Positions 11,842 through 24,922 are shown, counted from the first letter of the stretch. The stretch: DNA of 64,000 nucleotides from Malania oleifera (GCF_029873635.1 NC_080420.1:124335958-124399957), one strand, 5' to 3'. Notes: generated from the letters alone by a model not told the origin. Program-made: numbers and translations.

Positions 11842-12948
11842 GGGGATCCAGGAACAGTTGCTCACAATTTGAATCAGGGGAAAAGAAGTTATTAAGCTAA
11901 GAAAAAGAAAGGAATGGAATAGTGAGGTTGGTGACAACCAAAAATGACTGAAGAAGTGAAGAAGAGAAGATTCCACAGAGAGAGATAAAAGGAAAGCTGA
12001 CAGGCTAGCTATCACATGATCAGGAATGAGTGGGAGTCCTTTAATCTTTAGGTGACATAACATTTTTCAAAAACTACTGATAATTAAACTAAAGAGAAAA
12101 AAGGAAAATAAAGAAAGAAAGAAGGGAAAACAGCACACTGGCATGGCAAAGTGACAAACAGAAATGGGGACCATGGCTTTTTCCATTGGCAATTCAAGAG
12201 TCGTCTTCCTTGGCCCATTGTCTGGTACTTATTTGGACTACTTCAAATCTATCTTTTTCCCTTATATATATGAACTTTCAAAAAAATCATCAAGTAATCT
12301 TTTGTAGTATGCATTTTGTATGTAAGATTTAAATTTGTGTCAACTTGAATAAAATGTAATATTAAATTATTAAAAGTTCTATATAAATCCAAATCAAAGT
12401 TCAAATTCATATTCGCAAATGTGAAAGTTAGCGTTTCATGGTGAAGTAAATATAAGTATAAAATAAAAATATCATTAGATTTAATGGTTCGCTAACTTTT
12501 AATTAATTGAACATCGTATCAATACATATCTTATCCACTTATTTGTAAATGCATTAAATGAATCTAAATCAATAAACTCCTCATTCATTAGTTATTTAAT
12601 TTATTTACCCATTTTGCTACCCATAGGAGCAAAGGTAGAGCGAGTGCACAAGATTTAAGGGGAAACAACCCCCCTTAAGAGCACCCTTAGAAAAAACTCA
12701 TATACATGAGATCTTAGAAAATCTTGCCATTGTAGAAGAAGATTACTTGTAAAACATTCTCTTGCCATTGTAAAAGAAGATGACTTGTAAAACATATGTG
12801 CAAAGTATTTATTATTAGGCGTGTTTAGTTTTTAAAAGTCTTTCTCATTTTAGATATATTTTCTAAAAAAGAATATTTTTTTAGAGAGAAGGGAAATTTT
12901 TTAATTTATAGAAGAAAGAATTACACGAAAAGGAGTATAGAAATCATT
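11842..12948 (-). promoter_or_regulatory. 5' leader and promoter region of the acidic-protein gene
   Basis: Upstream of the minus-strand ATG. On the minus strand a TATATATAAG-like box lies at about 12264-12273, roughly 425 bp before the ATG; a transcription start near 12235 is possible. A 38-bp tandem duplication sits at 12723-12798. No other gene is seen. Confidence 0.35.
12723..12798. repeat. 38-bp tandem duplication
   Basis: Copies at 12723-12760 and 12761-12798 both start CTTGCCATTGTA and contain GACTTGTAAAAC or its one-base variant. Confidence 0.7.
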
Positions 12949-13812
12949 GTAACACCCAAAAAAAAAAAAAAGCATAGAATCAAAAGAAAAAACAATTACA
13001 TTAAAGCCTCTTTCCAATCCCTTCGAAAATCCTATAACATTCCTTAAAAGAAACCCAAAAAGTTGTTGAAATATTTTCTAAAATATACGATTTTATGGGT
13101 TTTCAAAGTCTTCCATTTATGAATTTTCTAAAGCATTCATGATGAGTATTTAATGTTATGAGGGTTTGTCTCACGTTGGAAAAAGTGAAAAAGGAAAGGT
13201 CATTAATAAATGATAAGGTGAAATAATCTCTTAAAATTGGTTAAAAGATAGTGCAAGTGTGTACTCTAATGTACGCACACGTGCACATGCACACGAGTGC
13301 ATGGGCTGTACGACGCTAGTGGCGCATTTAATCTAATGGTTAGAATGTCTCGACTAGGTCAACATCAAGTGACGATTCATAATAATTGATTTTCTAGAGT
13401 GTCTCGACCAGGGCGCGACCAGGTTGATGCCTAGTTGATTTCAAAAATGTTCTTCGCAAATTGAACAAATGTGACCTTTCGAAAAAGGCATAATTCTGTC
13501 TATTTAAAGAAAGAATTAACTCCAAGAATGATAAAGATAATTCAATCATTTTCTCATTCTCTTTCTCTCAAAAACTTCTACAAATTTTATTTTCTTCAAT
13601 CCTGGAATTTGTTTTCTTAGAAATAGAATTCCATAAATTTGTTCAAATTCCTCTAAGGGTGTTTGTGATTAGTTTTCGTTAGTATATGACGCAAACTAAT
13701 ATCAGATCATATTCTGGGTTTCATTGTATCTTGCAAACGTATTTGTTGACTCAATACACACCGATCTCGTGGGGGCAAATAATGTTTTAAGGAAAATGAC
13801 ATTGTAACGTGT
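12949..13812. mobile_element. old LTR-retrotransposon-like fragment hosting element F
   Basis: The start TGTAACACCC, the AT-rich body, and a segment near 13667-13812 that resembles LTR text of plant Copia elements (TTAGTATATGACGCAAACTA) suggest a decayed LTR. It resumes after F at 23960 for perhaps 60 bp. No termini pair or coding sequence could be confirmed, so the class is a guess. Confidence 0.35.
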
Positions 13813-16676
13813 TGTAGCACCCCGACCCTCTAAGTGGGCCCGAAGTGCCACTAAACATACATGACATACATTTCTCTGATACCATACATATACAACCCGC
13901 CCAAATAAGGGAAAAACGGGTGTTCTACACTGATCTGTATAAACATACACAGCGGAAAACATACAACCTCTAAAAAGTTACCAGAGTATCTAACCGTCTC
14001 ACATATACATCCATACATAACTAAAAACATAATCTGCTATTACAATTCCCAAAAGAGACAAACATTCTCTAACATCTCGCCAGCTATAGTAAGGACTGTC
14101 TACTGTCTAAACTCATCCCGGCAGAACACTAGGCTTGATCCCTCGAAAGACTTGTGTAGAGACCCGAACTCATAAAAATAAGAAAAGTATAAAAAGAGGA
14201 TTTTGCAGGTTTCGTCGACAAAGCCAATGTTCTCATCGACGAATGCCCTTCGGTGCTTGGTCGACGAAATTCAAAGTTTCGTCGACGAAGAGATCCCAAT
14301 TGACATGAAAAATACCAGACGTGAGTTCGTCGACGAGGGAGGAGGTTCGGCGACGAACAACCTTCTACGGCTCGTCGACGAGGGACCAATTCGTCAACGA
14401 GTCTGACCAGGTCAAAAGGCCTATAAATACATTTTTCATTGCTTAAGGGTTAAGAAACCCAAAAATCTCTCTCTCTCTCTCTCTCTCTAGAACTGGCGAG
14501 TTCACTCTCTCTTTCTACCATTTGGTGTCGTTCATCACCCGTTTCAATGATCGAAAGATATTGCAAGGATCAGGGAGCTAGGATCTACAGTTCTAGCGGA
14601 TTAGATTTTCAATTTGGTGAAAAAGATCGGGATTTGGTTTTCAAGCGTTTCGGTTTCTGTTTCGAAATCAGGTAAAGGGATTATGTTTAATGCAGTGTTG
14701 TATCGTTTTTGAACCGATAGAATTGTTTGTGGGTGAGTATGTTATGTTTTTAGTTGAGATTTCTAAAAACCAACCATTTAAAAGGCTTGTTTTCGAGCCT
14801 AGGATACACTATATGATATTTTGAGTAGAAATGAACGGTGGAAAGATCGATTTGTTTCTACAAACCATTTATACAGTGTTTTCATGGTTTCCTACGGACT
14901 ATGTTTTTAATATGGAAAACTGTGTGGCAGGTGAATATTGTTTTGAGAATTATGGAAATACCAAAATGGATATTGAAACCTAAGGTGTAGTCCCAAGAGG
15001 GGGGTGAATTGGGTTATTTAAAATTTCTTAGAGTCTTTTTATGAGTTCTTGACTTTTTACAATCTTTTAAAGACTTTTTATATTCTTGTTGATTAGGCAA
15101 TCCACACAAACACTTACTTTATTTTATTCAATCCACAACCACAACATACACAACCAATTGATTAACTGTTCAAACCAAACAAATACAATACAAGTGATCA
15201 ATATTTGCTTTACAATATTCAGCAGCCCTGTATATGAATGTGCAAGTCCTGTAGTTGGCCTTTGAACTGAAGATTAAAATAACATCCAATCACTCTTTCC
15301 AAAATCAGAATTCAAATAAACCTTCAACTAATAGGTTTTAGGTTGTTAACCAATCAATGTACTCTCTTACGATTTTTGCAAAATATTGATTAATCAACGT
15401 ACTCCCTTTCGATTTTCGCAAGCCCAAGAACAAATTAAGTTTTGGTTTATTTAATTTCCAATATACGTTGTTTTTATTATTGAAAGAATTACAACATCCA
15501 CACAGTTTATATTTTTGTTGTAATTTAAAGAGAGTAAGGGAAAAAAAGTGGCACCGCTGTTTTTACAAGGCTTGGCTTACCCCAACCTACGTCCTCGCCT
15601 TAGGTCAACCATCTAAGGATTTCACTATACCTTGTTCCTTCCAGGTGGAACAAAAACCTTTACAACAACCAACCTCTTTTTCAAGAAGAGAAACCTCTCC
15701 AAGCAACAACCTATGCTTGGTGCAACGATCCAACTATATGTTGAACCGTTAAAGATCTAATAGAAAGGAACGAATATCTGCGTACAAAAACACTCTCAGA
15801 CATAGAGCAAGTTGTACAAGTTAAATCACTAATCGTACTCCAAAACCAAAACTACATAGAAAATGTGAAGCTCAAGGTTTAGAAGTCACCAATGGTTCTT
15901 TCTTATTGATATAAAGATTTTAGTTGCAAATCAGAACCAAAACTTTTTAATCAACTAGCAATTTCGTAGAGTTTCCCCTAGTAAGAGTGTGAGCAAGTAT
16001 GAGCTTTAGGAGAACTTTCGTGTAACGACCTGCTTACTTTACTATTTTTTTTCATGATAATAAAACCTGATATAATAAACCTAGTAGATCATAATCAACC
16101 TAAACCCGTGGGTACCAAGGATACATTAGAAATTCAACATGGAAACTTAAGCAACAAGAAACATGACATCATATACATACCACAACACCAAATCAGTACA
16201 ATACCAGAGTTTACTACATACATCATAAAAATACACATAACCCAAAAATGTCCAAAAGTGGCATAGGGTCGCTACCCACAAATCTGTCAGACCCTAGCAA
16301 TAGACTTACCCTTCAAACAAGGTAAAATGGCTGAACTCTAATGCTGTGGAACTTTATCCGCTCTCCTATGTAGGGCTCCTGAAATGTTGTATAATTTGGG
16401 GGTGAGACACCTCTCAATAAGGGAAATAAACTAATACAAGTGTGTGGCAACATGAGTATTTCCATGTTATACATAAAACCATACATAAACATATTTAGTG
16501 AAACTGTCTGCATCATATCTGGGAAACATATATAATCATATCATGATATAACGTACTGGATTTCCATAAACATAATTCATTTCATATAATAATAATACAA
16601 AAACAACCCTGGAAGGCTAGCTAGATGGTGTCATGTCTTATCCCCACATGACTGGGTTGTGTGGTCCGAAGGTAGG

Positions 16677-18744
16677 TGTGACGACTTGCTTAATTTTCAC
16701 ACAATTTTTTCTCTATAATACAATTAAATCCATATAATAAATCCAGCAGATCATAATCCACCTGGACCTGTGGGTACCAAGGATACATCAGAAATACATA
16801 ACGAAAGTCTAAGCAGCAGGAAACATAAAATCATCATATCATAAACACAAAATCATCCATCACAATACCAGATTTATTACATCCATTATATTTATATACA
16901 CATCTTAAAAAGAAAGACCTAGGGACATTTCTCACAAAATCCAACCGTCCCTACCAAAACTTACCCTTCAGAGAGGGTAGATCAACAGTACTAAATCAAC
17001 GGAACTTTACCCGCTCTCCTATCAAGGGCTCTTGAAATGTTTATAAAATTTTGAGGTGAGACACCTCTCAGTAAGGGAAATAAACTAATACTAGTGTGTG
17101 GCAACATGAATATTTTCGTGTTCTATATAAAATCATACATAAACATATGAGTATAATTGTCTGTATCATATTTGGTAAACATATATTCTCATATCATGGC
17201 AAAACATACATGGTTTTCATAAACATAATTCATCTCATACAATATAATACAAAAACAACCCTGGTAGGTTAGCTGGTTGTTGTCATAAATTATCCCCACA
17301 TGATTAGGTTGTGTGGCCCGAAGGTGGGACCTGACAATGGTTGACCGACCACTACCAAGTCAAAAGTACAGTCTGTAAGTCCGATGGGTCTGCCAGACCT
17401 GGTTCGTACACTAGGGGCACTCACACACTTCTTAAAACCATATCGATCATCCAATCTTACACCACTCTGTACAACGGTGTTAACACAAATATTATGATAA
17501 ATCATGAACACATAGCATCGGTACCGTGTAAGTGTTAGCCTAGACCAATCCAACCAAATTCTGATAACATATAGCATATACTGAAATTGTGATACATGAA
17601 TATTTCATACCATTAATTATCAAATCAATCATATCATTTTGCATATATACATATATCATGAAAATCATCGGCCCGTACACCGGTATTTCACATTTTACAC
17701 ATAGCTCGACCCGTAGGCTGGCAAATCATATCCATAGCTCGGCTCGTACGCCGGCAAACATATTCATAGCTCGGCCCGTATGCCGGTAAATTATACACAT
17801 AGCTTGGCTCGTACATCGGCAAACGTATCCATAGCTCAGCCCATACACCGACATATCATAACATAGCTCAGCCCATACACCGACAAATCATAACATAGCT
17901 CAGCCCATAAGCCAAAAAATATATAAAAATCTCGGCCCGTATGCCGGTTTTCCATTATAAAAATTCATATCTTTATCATATTCCTAGAAAACAGTATTTC
18001 ATAATAATTTCCACTCATGCCACACGAAACAGGTTTTTCCTATATTTAACATACCATCATTTTTAGCGGTATTTCCAAAATATAAAACATATATAAATAT
18101 ATTTATTTTCCTGAAATCAAATGCTGTAATAATATACATATTTTTCATAAAATACTAGTTTAGTTTATCCCCTTACCTGATTCCTGAAAAGCCCCTAAGA
18201 AAAATACTCCTGCACCCGCAGGGTTCCCTACTCAACACCCTGAAAACGACATTCCCCAGAACTAAACTTCAATATTTTTCCGTATACAACACTTCTTATA
18301 ACTGTAGGGAAAGCAAATTCTAAATATAACACCTTACCCTGGATTTGGGATAAATTTCAAATCGACTTTCCCCACGATCAGCTCCGACAAACTTGCAAAG
18401 AACTTTGCTAGGAGCGTCGTGGTGGCCTCAGATCTTCAATCCGACAAGAAATGAGGCCAGGATTGAAGAGAGAAGGGGAGGGGTGCATTTTAGAGAGAGA
18501 GAGAGAGAGAGAGGGGTTTCTTGCGCCAATAATCTGCAAAAAATCTGAGTTTCAGCTATTTATAGGGCAGGATTCGTCGACGAGACACATCACCTTGTCA
18601 ACGAGTTTCAGTCTACTTTAAACCCTCTCTCAATATCTTCTCATCAATGAGATGGGTTTTCATCGACGAGATCCTGAAGAACCCTCGTCGATGAATCCAC
18701 TATGTTCGTCGACGAGTCCTAAAAGAATTTCTTAGGTTATCACA
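16677..18744 (-). mobile_element. solo LTR J2 (innermost of the nest)
   Basis: 2,068 bp from TGTGACGACTTGC to CTTAGGTTATCACA, flanked by the perfect duplication GTAGG (16672-16676 and 18745-18749). Removing it rejoins the J1 sequence. In minus sense: TCGTCGACGA-type cluster (18573-18718), TATA-like CTATAAATAG (complement of 18556-18565), (GA)n tract near 18496-18513, then the GGCCCGTACGCCGG array (about 17670-17950). There is no coding sequence. Confidence 0.88.
17670..17950. repeat. tandem array of ~30-bp units around GGCCCGTACGCCGG (J2)
   Basis: About nine copies of a unit such as CATAGCTCGGCCCGTACGCC spaced roughly 28-35 bp apart. Variants differ mostly by C/T or G/A changes at CG. The unit core is GC-rich and nearly self-complementary, inside AT-rich sequence. 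A related array occurs in J1 (about 19085-19310), and related words appear inverted in G (about 21085-21300). Confidence 0.75.
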
Positions 18745-19084
18745 GTAGGACCTGACAATGGCTGGCCAACCACTACCAAGTCAAAGAAAATGTCTGTAAG
18801 TACGATGGGTTTGCTAGACCTGGTCCGTACACTAGGGGCGCCAACACTTCAATAAACCACATCGACTATCCATCCTCACGCTACCCCATACGACAGCGAT
18901 AATACAATATCATGATGATCATGAACACATAGCTACGGTACCATGCTCGTGCAAGCCTAAACCAAGCCAAACAGGTTCTGATAACATATAACATATTTTC
19001 AAATTGTGATACATTTCTATTCCATAATAATAATTGTCAATTCAACATCATCATATCACATTTCATATATAGCGTGAAAATCAT

Positions 19085-19310
19085 CGGCCCTTACGCCGAC
19101 ATTTCGTATTTTATCAATCACGGCCCATACGCCGTATCACATATCAAATAAGAGGCTCGGCCCGTACACCGGCATCTCATATAAATTGTTCGGCCTATAA
19201 GCTAGCATATCATATAAATGGCTCGGCCCGTACGCCGACATATCATGTAAAAGGCTCAGCCCTTACGTCAGCATATCATGTGAGAACATCCTCGGCCCAT
19301 ATGCCGATAT
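19085..19310. repeat. tandem array of GGCCCGTACGCCGG-type units (J1)
   Basis: Seven or so units, each like GGCTCGGCCCGTACGCCG followed by CATATCATATAAA, at about 30-35 bp spacing. This is the same internal repeat as in J2, in the same position of the LTR. Confidence 0.7.
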
Positions 19311-19447
19311 GTCATATAAAAACTTTGTATCATTTAAAACTTTACTAGAAAACAGTATTCATAATAAATTCTACTCATGCCACACAAATGGGTTTTACAC
19401 ACATTTAACACATATCATCATTTACAGTAGTATTTTCCCAAACATAA

Positions 19448-19449
<2 letters not shown>

Positions 19450-19484
<35 letters not shown>
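19450..19484. repeat. (TA)n microsatellite in J1
   Basis: Uninterrupted AT dinucleotides about 34 bp long. Confidence 0.9.
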
Positions 19485-19486
<2 letters not shown>

Positions 19487-22400
19487 CTGAAATTAAATGT
19501 TGTAAGGTTATGCATATATTTTCATAAAACAACTAACTTAGTTTATCCCCTTGCCTGATTCCTGAAAAACCCCTAAAATAATCAGTCCTACACCCGCAGG
19601 GTTCCCCGTTCAAGACCCTGCAAACAACATCTCCTAGAACAGAAATTTAGTATTTCTTCGACTACTACATTTCCTATAACTATGGAAAGACCAAATTTTG
19701 AATAAAAAGTCTCACCCTGAATTTGGGATGGATTCCAATTTACCCCAAAAGTGTCGTGGTGGCTTCGTATCGTCGATCTAACGAAGAACGAACCCATAAA
19801 TTAAAAGAAAAGGGTAGGGAACCGAAGAGCAGAGAGAAAGGAAAGTTTGCGCACAAAATTTCAACCAAAAATGAAGTTTGGGCATATTTATACACTGGCC
19901 TTCATCAACGAGCCACGTCACCTCGTTGACGAGGTCACGAAGGTCGTTCGTTGACGAACGTTTGTTCTCATCAACGAAATTCAGAAATGGGCAATAAGCC
20001 TCTCGGTATCTTCTCGTCGACGAGCCCCTCATGTGTACTCGTCGATGAACTCCCTATGTTCGTTGACGAGGCTCTGTTTAAATACAATTTCCTTTTCTCC
20101 TTCTTCTATTATTTAAATACCATAATTCCCAAGGTCACTACATTTAACATAGAAAGCGTGTATTGCTTGAACATCTTTTTTCATTGAGCAAGGGAAGTAT
20201 TTATAGACTTCTCAAAGAAAAGTTTCCTCATTTAACATGGAGTATTTAGGTAACTTTTCAAAAGATATTAAATCATTGAATCAATTTTGAAAAACTTCCT
20301 GTATAGTTCAAAATTCAAAAATCTCTGCAGAGTCAGTCGGCTGACACAATCGACTGGGTCATTTTTGTACTAGTCAGTCGGCTGAATAGGCGGCTAACAC
20401 CATTTTATTTCTTTAAAAAATAATTTTCAGATGGCTGACTAAACCACATTTAAAATGGTCAGTCAGCTGGGTATTTTCAATTCATTGAGTCAGTCGGCTG
20501 GACAGTTAACTTTGCTGTAGGTTTTCTATCAGTCAATTGACTAAACCCAGAGTGTTTTCTGGTCAGTCGGCTGACCAGTGCTTTTTCTGATTTTTCATTT
20601 TTGGTTTTCAAATTTAATTGTGCTCTCTTATTTTGGTCTTTCATAAAAAATTTTTCAGGTTTTAAAATAGGTCTCTAAGTCCATGTATTTTAAGGAGCTT
20701 CACATATCTAAATAGTAATGACTTGAAGTACTTACAAATATCCTTCTAAGCACGATCTCCTTAATCACTAAGTCTTGTAGCCTCTTGAGGTTCAGTATTT
20801 ACTTCAAGACCTGTTTAGCCTTTAAGCTCTTCATTTTCGTTAATTACTTCAATATACTGAGAAGATTTTGCTTGATTGAATTTGATTTCCAACTTACTTT
20901 CCATGATTAACCATGAGTGTCCTTTTACTTAAACCTAAAATAAAGCCACAAACAACACAAGTTAAAACATCCTTCATTTGTTATCATTAAAACAAGATTG
21001 AAAAATCCAGTTAGACCAACAGGTATGTTTGTGTAATACTGAACTATTTATGAAATATACTGGAATTGTTTTGAGAAATGCAGAGATTTTATGAGAGGAC
21101 CGAGGCCCAAATTTGTAACGAAAAGGGGTCGAGGCCGGAGTTTGTATTAAACGGCCAAGGCCTAGATTTATAAAATTATAAAACTTTATTCAGAGGATGA
21201 GAGCCAAGTTATAACAAAGGGGCCGAGGCCCGAGTTTGTACTTTATGAGAGGGCTAAGGCCCGAGATTGTATTAAACAGCCGAGGCCAGAGTTTATTTTG
21301 TGAAACGAGTTTTAAAGTACAATTTTATTTACTTAAATTGCATGATATGCTTTAGGAAACCTATGAACCTAGTGTTGCGAGCGTGGTACCGTTGCTAAAG
21401 AGAGTTTCACCAGTTGACTGCATGTGCCCACATCTACGAGCATGTGGTGTTGGGTGGTCCTAGCCGATTGACTGAGATGCAATCGGACCGTAAGCGAGAT
21501 TGCGGAAACCTGCTGATGTATATAGTAGGGAGTTAACTTGGCTTGGGTTGATGCCCTAAGTTTTTGTCTAGCCTTCAGGCCGCACAACCCTGACCACATG
21601 GGTTTATACATGGCGAATAGTTCCAGGGTGTATCTTTTATGCATATCTGTATATTTAAGTAATGATGTAAATGTTTTCTAGTATTGATTTATGTTATGAG
21701 AAATGAGAAATGGGTAGGCATACTATGTTTAGTAAAAGAGAGAAGTATAATTCTAGTATACACAGAAAAGCATGTTGCCACACACTGTCATTAACTTAAT
21801 CTTCCTTACTGAAAGGAGTCTCACCCCGTTATACAACATATCTTTTCAGGGAACCTCAGAGATTGAGTTTAGCGGGATCCAAGGGTGGAGACTAGTTTAG
21901 TTACTTTTTGTGAGTGTCTTCAAGAACTTGGATGTAAGTAGTTACTATAGTACGCCTTAGGGCTTGTATCGATGGTCATATGGACCGAGTATGTGAACTG
22001 GTTTTTGGGTTGTAATATGTGTATGGACAGAACCTTGATATATATGTTGATTTAGACTCTGAAAATAGTATGTTGAGATTGTTTCGTTTATTCCACTACA
22101 TATCGTGTATGATATGATGGTATCAGGTACTTAGACATTACTAAAGTAGCACCCTGAGCCCATGTGTCGGGTCATAGTGCTATAACCTGCAACAAAATTT
22201 GTATGCTAGGGTGAGACACCTCTTAGTAAGACAGATTATATTATTATCAATGTGTGGCTAGCATGAGATTTCATGTGTACTTATACTGCTAACATTTAAC
22301 TACATTTAATTGGCACTTTAAAATCTATATTGCTCTGTAAATATGAAAATACATACTTGCGTACTAACATACTGCTGGCTCAATATAGTCCTCTTTATAG

Positions 22401-24922
22401 TAAATGTGTCCATATATGCCTAGAAGATACAACCTGGTCAGTAGAACTAGCGTCGTCACACGCGTTCACATACTCTACTCTGACATGTTTCCCCTCATGA
22501 TGGGTTGTGCGTCCTAAAGATGGGACCTAGCATATAGACGATCGACTATAGCTAAGTCAATCTCTATAGTAGTATGATGGTGCCTACCCTTACTCGAAGA
22601 TGCTACCCGGGTAGAGTCATCCTGGATTACTGCATCGGATGGAGCCCCGAAGTTACTACATCGGGGAGTACTTTACCCAGGTCACCAATCCCCTTTCCAT
22701 ATCCACACTCTAACTAGAACGTGTGGTTGCACCTCTCTCCACATATGGCCCCAGTACCGTGCTCATAACATATCTCTGATATACACAGGGCTCTAAAAGC
22801 ATATATGACAATTTACATCATAATAAAACTGAAACATAATTCATTTCATAAAACTATATATAACATAAATTGTATGTATCTTTGTAAAATATCTATCAGA
22901 TACTGCCACGGTAAAAATCAGCGTATTATAAACTCATATTTTAGCTATCATAACTTATATCTCAACATATAGCCGTTACATTTCAGTATTACACAAAACC
23001 TGCTCATTTAATGCCAATTAAAACTATACTCATGCCACACAATTTTTCATCTAGTAATTCATAAATAAATCATCTACTTGAGAAAGTAAATATTGCTGCT
23101 AAAACTGGGTATGAATATCTTCAGGTTGTTAATTTACTAAAAATAGATTTATAGCTAAATATAGGAAAAATGGAGATAATCAACTTTACCATCTTTGGTT
23201 GATTTTAAAACAAGCCTATGGTTTGAATTAACAATTTTCCAATTGGTGAAAATGTTCAGAAAGTCCAATACTATACTTTAAAAATATCATATTTAAATTT
23301 ACATGGTTGGTTTCGGAAATAAAGTCAGTTAACAGAACCCTAGGCTCGGGAACCCTAAAAAAGTCGTAAGTATATATATAAAAACTGTTTTAACATTCCA
23401 TCTGGTTAAAACTCATAAACATAGTTGACATAATATAATCTCCTTACCTATTTCCTAAAAAATGACCCGAGACGCTCGAAAACCAAACCCTAGCTTTTTC
23501 CTGAATTCAAGAATCCACTCTTCTAGACTTGTAAAGATTTGCCCCCTGATCCTTGTGGTAACTTTTGATCGTCGATATGGACAACGATCAACGAGGAATC
23601 GTAGCGAGCGAGACGATGGTCGTGGGTTAGAGAGAGAGAGAGAGAGATAGATATTTAGTGTTATTAATGAAGAAGCAAACAAAATCCTATTTATAGCCCT
23701 CTTGACCTAGTCAAATTCGTCGACAAAATGGCACCTTCGTCGATGAAACACAGAAGGTCGTTCGTTGATGAAAGAAGGGCTTCATCAACGAACCCTAAGC
23801 CTGATATTTTCGATCGTTCTGGATCTCTTCATCGACGATGCTTTGAATTTCGACGACGAACCTCAGAAGGGCCTTCGTCGACGAATTCCCTGCTGAAATC
23901 CCCTTTATCCTTTTTCTTATTTAATTTCCTTATTTTATTTCCGGGTTCGGGTCTCTACACGTGTCTTGAAGCATTTTCTGTTTTGCAACATTTTTTCTAT
24001 ATATATTTGTATAATTCTACAAAAGTGTGTCCAAAAATAAGCCTGGAGTAACTTTATCTTAAAGGAAATGCATGAAATTTATCCATAGTGTCCAAAAAAT
24101 ACCAAAAATTGCACATCTCCTTAAAATTTCCTAAATCCTTTGTATTGCACCATTAAGAAAAAACCAAGGAATAGAAGCCCAAAACTATCCAGCCACCTTA
24201 CAAGGTAGAAACAAGTGATCATTTGTCTTCTCGGTTTCCAAACACATGATATACAAATATTTGGAATTATGGCTTTATAAGGTCTTTAATTGCAGCAAAT
24301 TATTACTATAAAACATATTAAAAATTAAGATCCACATAAGAGTCTTGATCTTATGGGGAAACTTGGCAAATGAAATGGTTCAAGAGGATAAAAAAGGAGT
24401 GGTTTGGCCTTTTCAACAACTAGGCAAGTCAAGATTTTGTGTAAAGTGAACCAAAAGAATCCCCAAGCCATATCCTCAAGTCACCACCCATTTGAGGAAC
24501 AAAAAATTCGACATATGCAACAACAAAGTCATATCCTTGACTTCCCTCTCATAAAGATTTTTACAATAATGAAAATCTCAAGAAAGAGATCCCCCTCAAA
24601 AGAATAAAAGGCATGAAAAATTGATGCATTATGCAAGAGGGACAATTTAAAAAATGAGGATTCCAAGATGCCTCACCCACCCAAACATCTTTTTAGAAAC
24701 GAATATGATTCCCATTTCTTACACGATAAAAGTAAGAGGAAAAAAGAGTTAAGCTACCTGAGAAATGAATTTTCAACAGCAAGAAAAAGAAATAATACCA
24801 CTATCCCTAGTATATAGCCTACTCATTCCTATGCAATGGTGTTTGAGGCGTGAAAGATCACTATCTTTATGGTGATATTCATCCCTACTCAAATGAGTTT
24901 ATACCCCTTTTAATAGACATCG

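Larger units (their letters stand above)
16021..20142 (-). mobile_element. solo LTR J1 inserted in H
   Basis: Termini TGTAACGACCTGC and AAGGTCACTACA. Own sequence is 16021-16676 and 18745-20142; J2 lies between. Flanks TTTCG and TTTAA match only in part, so the target duplication is unproven. It carries the TCGTCGACGA-type cluster at 19901-20072, a TATA-like sequence at 19883-19892 (minus sense) and the GGCCCGTACGCCGG array at about 19085-19310. It is a close relative of J2 (shared GTGAGACACCTCTCA block and terminal segments). Confidence 0.75.
14974..21021 (-). mobile_element. solo LTR H (different family) inserted in G
   Basis: It starts TGAAACCTAAGGTGTAG and ends GTTAGACCAACA, with flanks GATAT (14969-14973) and GGTAT (21022-21026), one mismatch. 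Its left end (GGTGTAGTCCCAAGAGGGG) is related to the reverse complement of the right end of element I. Own sequence is 14974-16020 and 20143-21021; the rest is nested J1. In minus sense a series of CAGTCGGCTGAC-like repeats (about 20331-20580) precedes the TATA-like CTATAAATAC (complement of 20197-20206). No protein-coding region is visible. Confidence 0.72.
14155..22184 (+). mobile_element. solo LTR G inserted in F, opposite orientation
   Basis: It starts TGTAGAGACCCGAACTC and ends about GTGCTATA (decayed CA end). The flanks ACTTG (14150-14154) and ACCTG (22185-22189) form a target duplication with one mismatch. Own sequence is 14155-14973 and about 21027-22184; the middle is element H. In plus sense it has the TCGTCGACGA cluster (14209-14402), the TATA-like CTATAAATAC (14421-14430) and a (CT)n run (about 14466-14489). 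It belongs to the same family as F, inverted. Confidence 0.8.
13813..23959 (-). mobile_element. solo LTR F (outermost of a five-level nest)
   Basis: It begins TGTAGCACCCCGACC and ends GGGTTCGGGTCTCTACA, flanked by the identical 5-bp duplication CGTGT at 13808-13812 and 23960-23964. Its own sequence is 13813-14154 plus about 22190-23959, roughly 2.1 kb; the rest is nested element G. In the minus (transcriptional) sense a cluster of TCGTCGACGA-type repeats (about 23715-23890) is followed by the TATA-like CTATAAATAG (complement of 23687-23696) and a short (GA)n/(CT)n tract. There is no gag or pol, so I read it as a solo LTR left by LTR-LTR recombination. Confidence 0.85.

Noticed and set aside
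14209-14402. Regularly repeated palindromes (TCGTCGACGA) suggesting a CRISPR array
   Set aside because: Spacing is irregular, the repeats are only about 10 bp and degenerate, they recur inside LTR copies bounded by target duplications, and there are no cas genes; the context is plant nuclear DNA.
14203-14406. Open frames through the TCGTCGACGA clusters (here and at 23728-24051, 19951-20187, 53966-54148) as small genes
   Set aside because: They arise because the repeat word lacks stop codons in several frames; peptides are repeats of VDE or RR-type words without start context or homology.
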